Origin: CAZJOD01 sp964547525
Lineage (GTDB): Bacteria > Bacillota > Clostridia > JAAYHZ01
Assembly: GCA_964547525.1 (NCBI GenBank)
Contig: CAZJOD010000085.1
Coordinates: forward strand, 1-16,384
DNA length: 16,384 nt
Direction of reading: 5' to 3'
Position numbers and translations under genes: made by a program. Numbering within the stretch: position 1 is the first letter of the stretch; every line of letters begins with the position of its first letter. Of the stretch, positions 15,350 through 16,384 are shown in pieces. Under the pieces are notes generated by a model, which worked only from the letters and a program-made list of their open reading frames with translations, did no database searches and had not been told where the DNA came from.

Positions 15350-16378
15350 ATGAAAGCTCTTGTAAAAAAATTTGCAAATGAAGGATTAATATTAGAGGAT
15401 GTTCCCATACCGGAAATAGGAATCAATGATGTTCTCATTAAAGTCATAAAAACAGCCATATGTGGAACAGACATACATATATACAATTGGGATGAATGGG
15501 CATGTAAGACTATTCCTGTTCCTTTAATCATAGGGCACGAATTTGTAGGAAGAGTTCATTCAATTGGAAGTAACGTACATGACTTAAGTATTGGCGATTT
15601 GGTATCTGCAGAAGGGCATGTGGTTTGTGGCAAATGTAGAAATTGTCTTGCAGGTCGACGTCATTTATGCATGAACACTAGTGGAATAGGTATAAACAGA
15701 AACGGTGCTTTTGCCGAATATGTTAAAGTTCCGGTATGTAATATATGGCGATGCAATGAAAAAATTCCTTTAGACATATTAAGCTGCTTCGATCCCTTGG
15801 GAAATGCCGTACACACAGCTTTAGAGTTCGATTTGTTAGGAGAAGATGTTTTAATAACCGGTGCAGGACCTATAGGGATCATGGCTTCTGCAGTCGCTCG
15901 ACATTCCGGGGCTAGAAATATTGTTATTACCGATGTAAATACTTATAGATTGGAGCTTGCGAAAAAAGCCGGTGTTACCAAAGCGGTCAATGTAAAAGAA
16001 ACAACACTTACATCCGTTATGAAGGAGCTAGGCATGAAAGAGGGATTTGATGTGGGTATGGAAATGTCGGGCAACGGAGCGGCGTTCAGAGATATGACGG
16101 ATGTAATGTGTCATGGTGGAAAAATAGCGTTACTTGGCATCTTAAATTACGAAACAAAAATAGATTGGAACAAAGTAGTGTTTAACGGAATAACGATAAA
16201 AGGTATATACGGTAGAGAAATGTTTGAAACATGGTACAAAATGAATTCGATGCTCGAATCGGGATTGGATATATCAGGAATAATAACACACAAATTTCAT
16301 TTTAGTGAGTTTAAAAAAGCATTTGAAATAATGAAAAGCGGATTGTCCGGTAAAATAATTTTAGATTGGGAGGATTAG
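15350..16378 (+). CDS. tdh: L-threonine 3-dehydrogenase
   Basis: A 342-residue enzyme, the length of Escherichia coli Tdh (341) and very similar throughout. Shared stretches include KTAICGTDIHIYNWDEW (34-50), GHEFVG (62-67), FDPLGNAVHTALEFDL, GAGPIGIMA, ITDVN.YRLELA and IKGIYGREMFETWYKM. Catalytic zinc ligands are Cys38, His63 and Glu64; structural zinc cysteines are 93, 96, 99 and 107. It oxidises L-threonine with NAD to 2-amino-3-ketobutyrate in the cytoplasm, normally passed to glycine C-acetyltransferase (Kbl) to give glycine and acetyl-CoA. The last codons contain GGGAGGA (16368-16374), correctly placed for an ATG beginning at 16383, so a coupled downstream gene, most likely kbl, is expected just past the edge. 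Confidence 0.93.
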   Translation: MKALVKKFANEGLILEDVPIPEIGINDVLIKVIKTAICGTDIHIYNWDEWACKTIPVPLIIGHEFVGRVHSIGSNVHDLSIGDLVSAEGHVVCGKCRNCLAGRRHLCMNTSGIGINRNGAFAEYVKVPVCNIWRCNEKIPLDILSCFDPLGNAVHTALEFDLLGEDVLITGAGPIGIMASAVARHSGARNIVITDVNTYRLELAKKAGVTKAVNVKETTLTSVMKELGMKEGFDVGMEMSGNGAAFRDMTDVMCHGGKIALLGILNYETKIDWNKVVFNGITIKGIYGREMFETWYKMNSMLESGLDISGIITHKFHFSEFKKAFEIMKSGLSGKIILDWED

Positions 16379-16384
16379 TAACAT

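Overview
The window is AT-rich (roughly one third G+C by eye). It has strong AGGAGG-type ribosome binding sites, TTGACA/TATAAT-type promoters, lipoprotein signal peptides and compact monocistronic or two- to three-gene units. This fits a low-GC Gram-positive bacterium, most probably an anaerobic member of the Clostridia. No rRNA, tRNA, CRISPR array, transposase or phage gene is visible.

Layout, left to right. (1) 1-1805, minus: nearly complete gene for an extracellular solute-binding lipoprotein, probably of a carbohydrate ABC importer. (2) 2260-5433, plus: a ceramidase-fold hydrolase without signal peptide, then a 592-residue beta-propeller protein, ended by a perfect 17-bp bidirectional terminator at 5522-5565. 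(3) 5600-6460, minus: an unrecognised protein with an acidic linker. (4) 6461-7074: a 614-bp very AT-rich spacer with a good promoter at its right end. (5) 7075-9464, plus: an oligogalacturonate-lyase-fold propeller enzyme and a uroporphyrinogen-decarboxylase-superfamily protein. (6) 9589-11486, minus: a small membrane protein translationally coupled to a second ceramidase-fold protein, this one a lipoprotein. (7) 11667-14503, plus: a zinc alcohol dehydrogenase-type enzyme, a sugar-phosphate isomerase/epimerase-type TIM barrel overlapping it by ATGA, and a calcineurin-like phosphoesterase. (8) 14581-15135, minus: an HTH-cupin regulator. (9) 15350-16378, plus: L-threonine 3-dehydrogenase, behind a consensus promoter with a large palindromic operator. 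A ribosome binding site in the end of tdh points to a further gene starting at 16383.

Reading of the whole (inference): units 1-7 look like an accessory catabolic island. A sugar-binding lipoprotein and a surface ceramidase-fold hydrolase would act outside. Inside, a second ceramidase-fold hydrolase, a metal-dependent lyase-type propeller, a dehydrogenase and an isomerase-like enzyme would process the imported compound. The lyase-like enzyme hints at a uronate-containing substrate, but no glycoside hydrolase, polysaccharide lyase or KDG-pathway gene is in view, so the substrate is open. The tdh/HTH-cupin pair at the right edge looks like a separate amino-acid catabolic unit.
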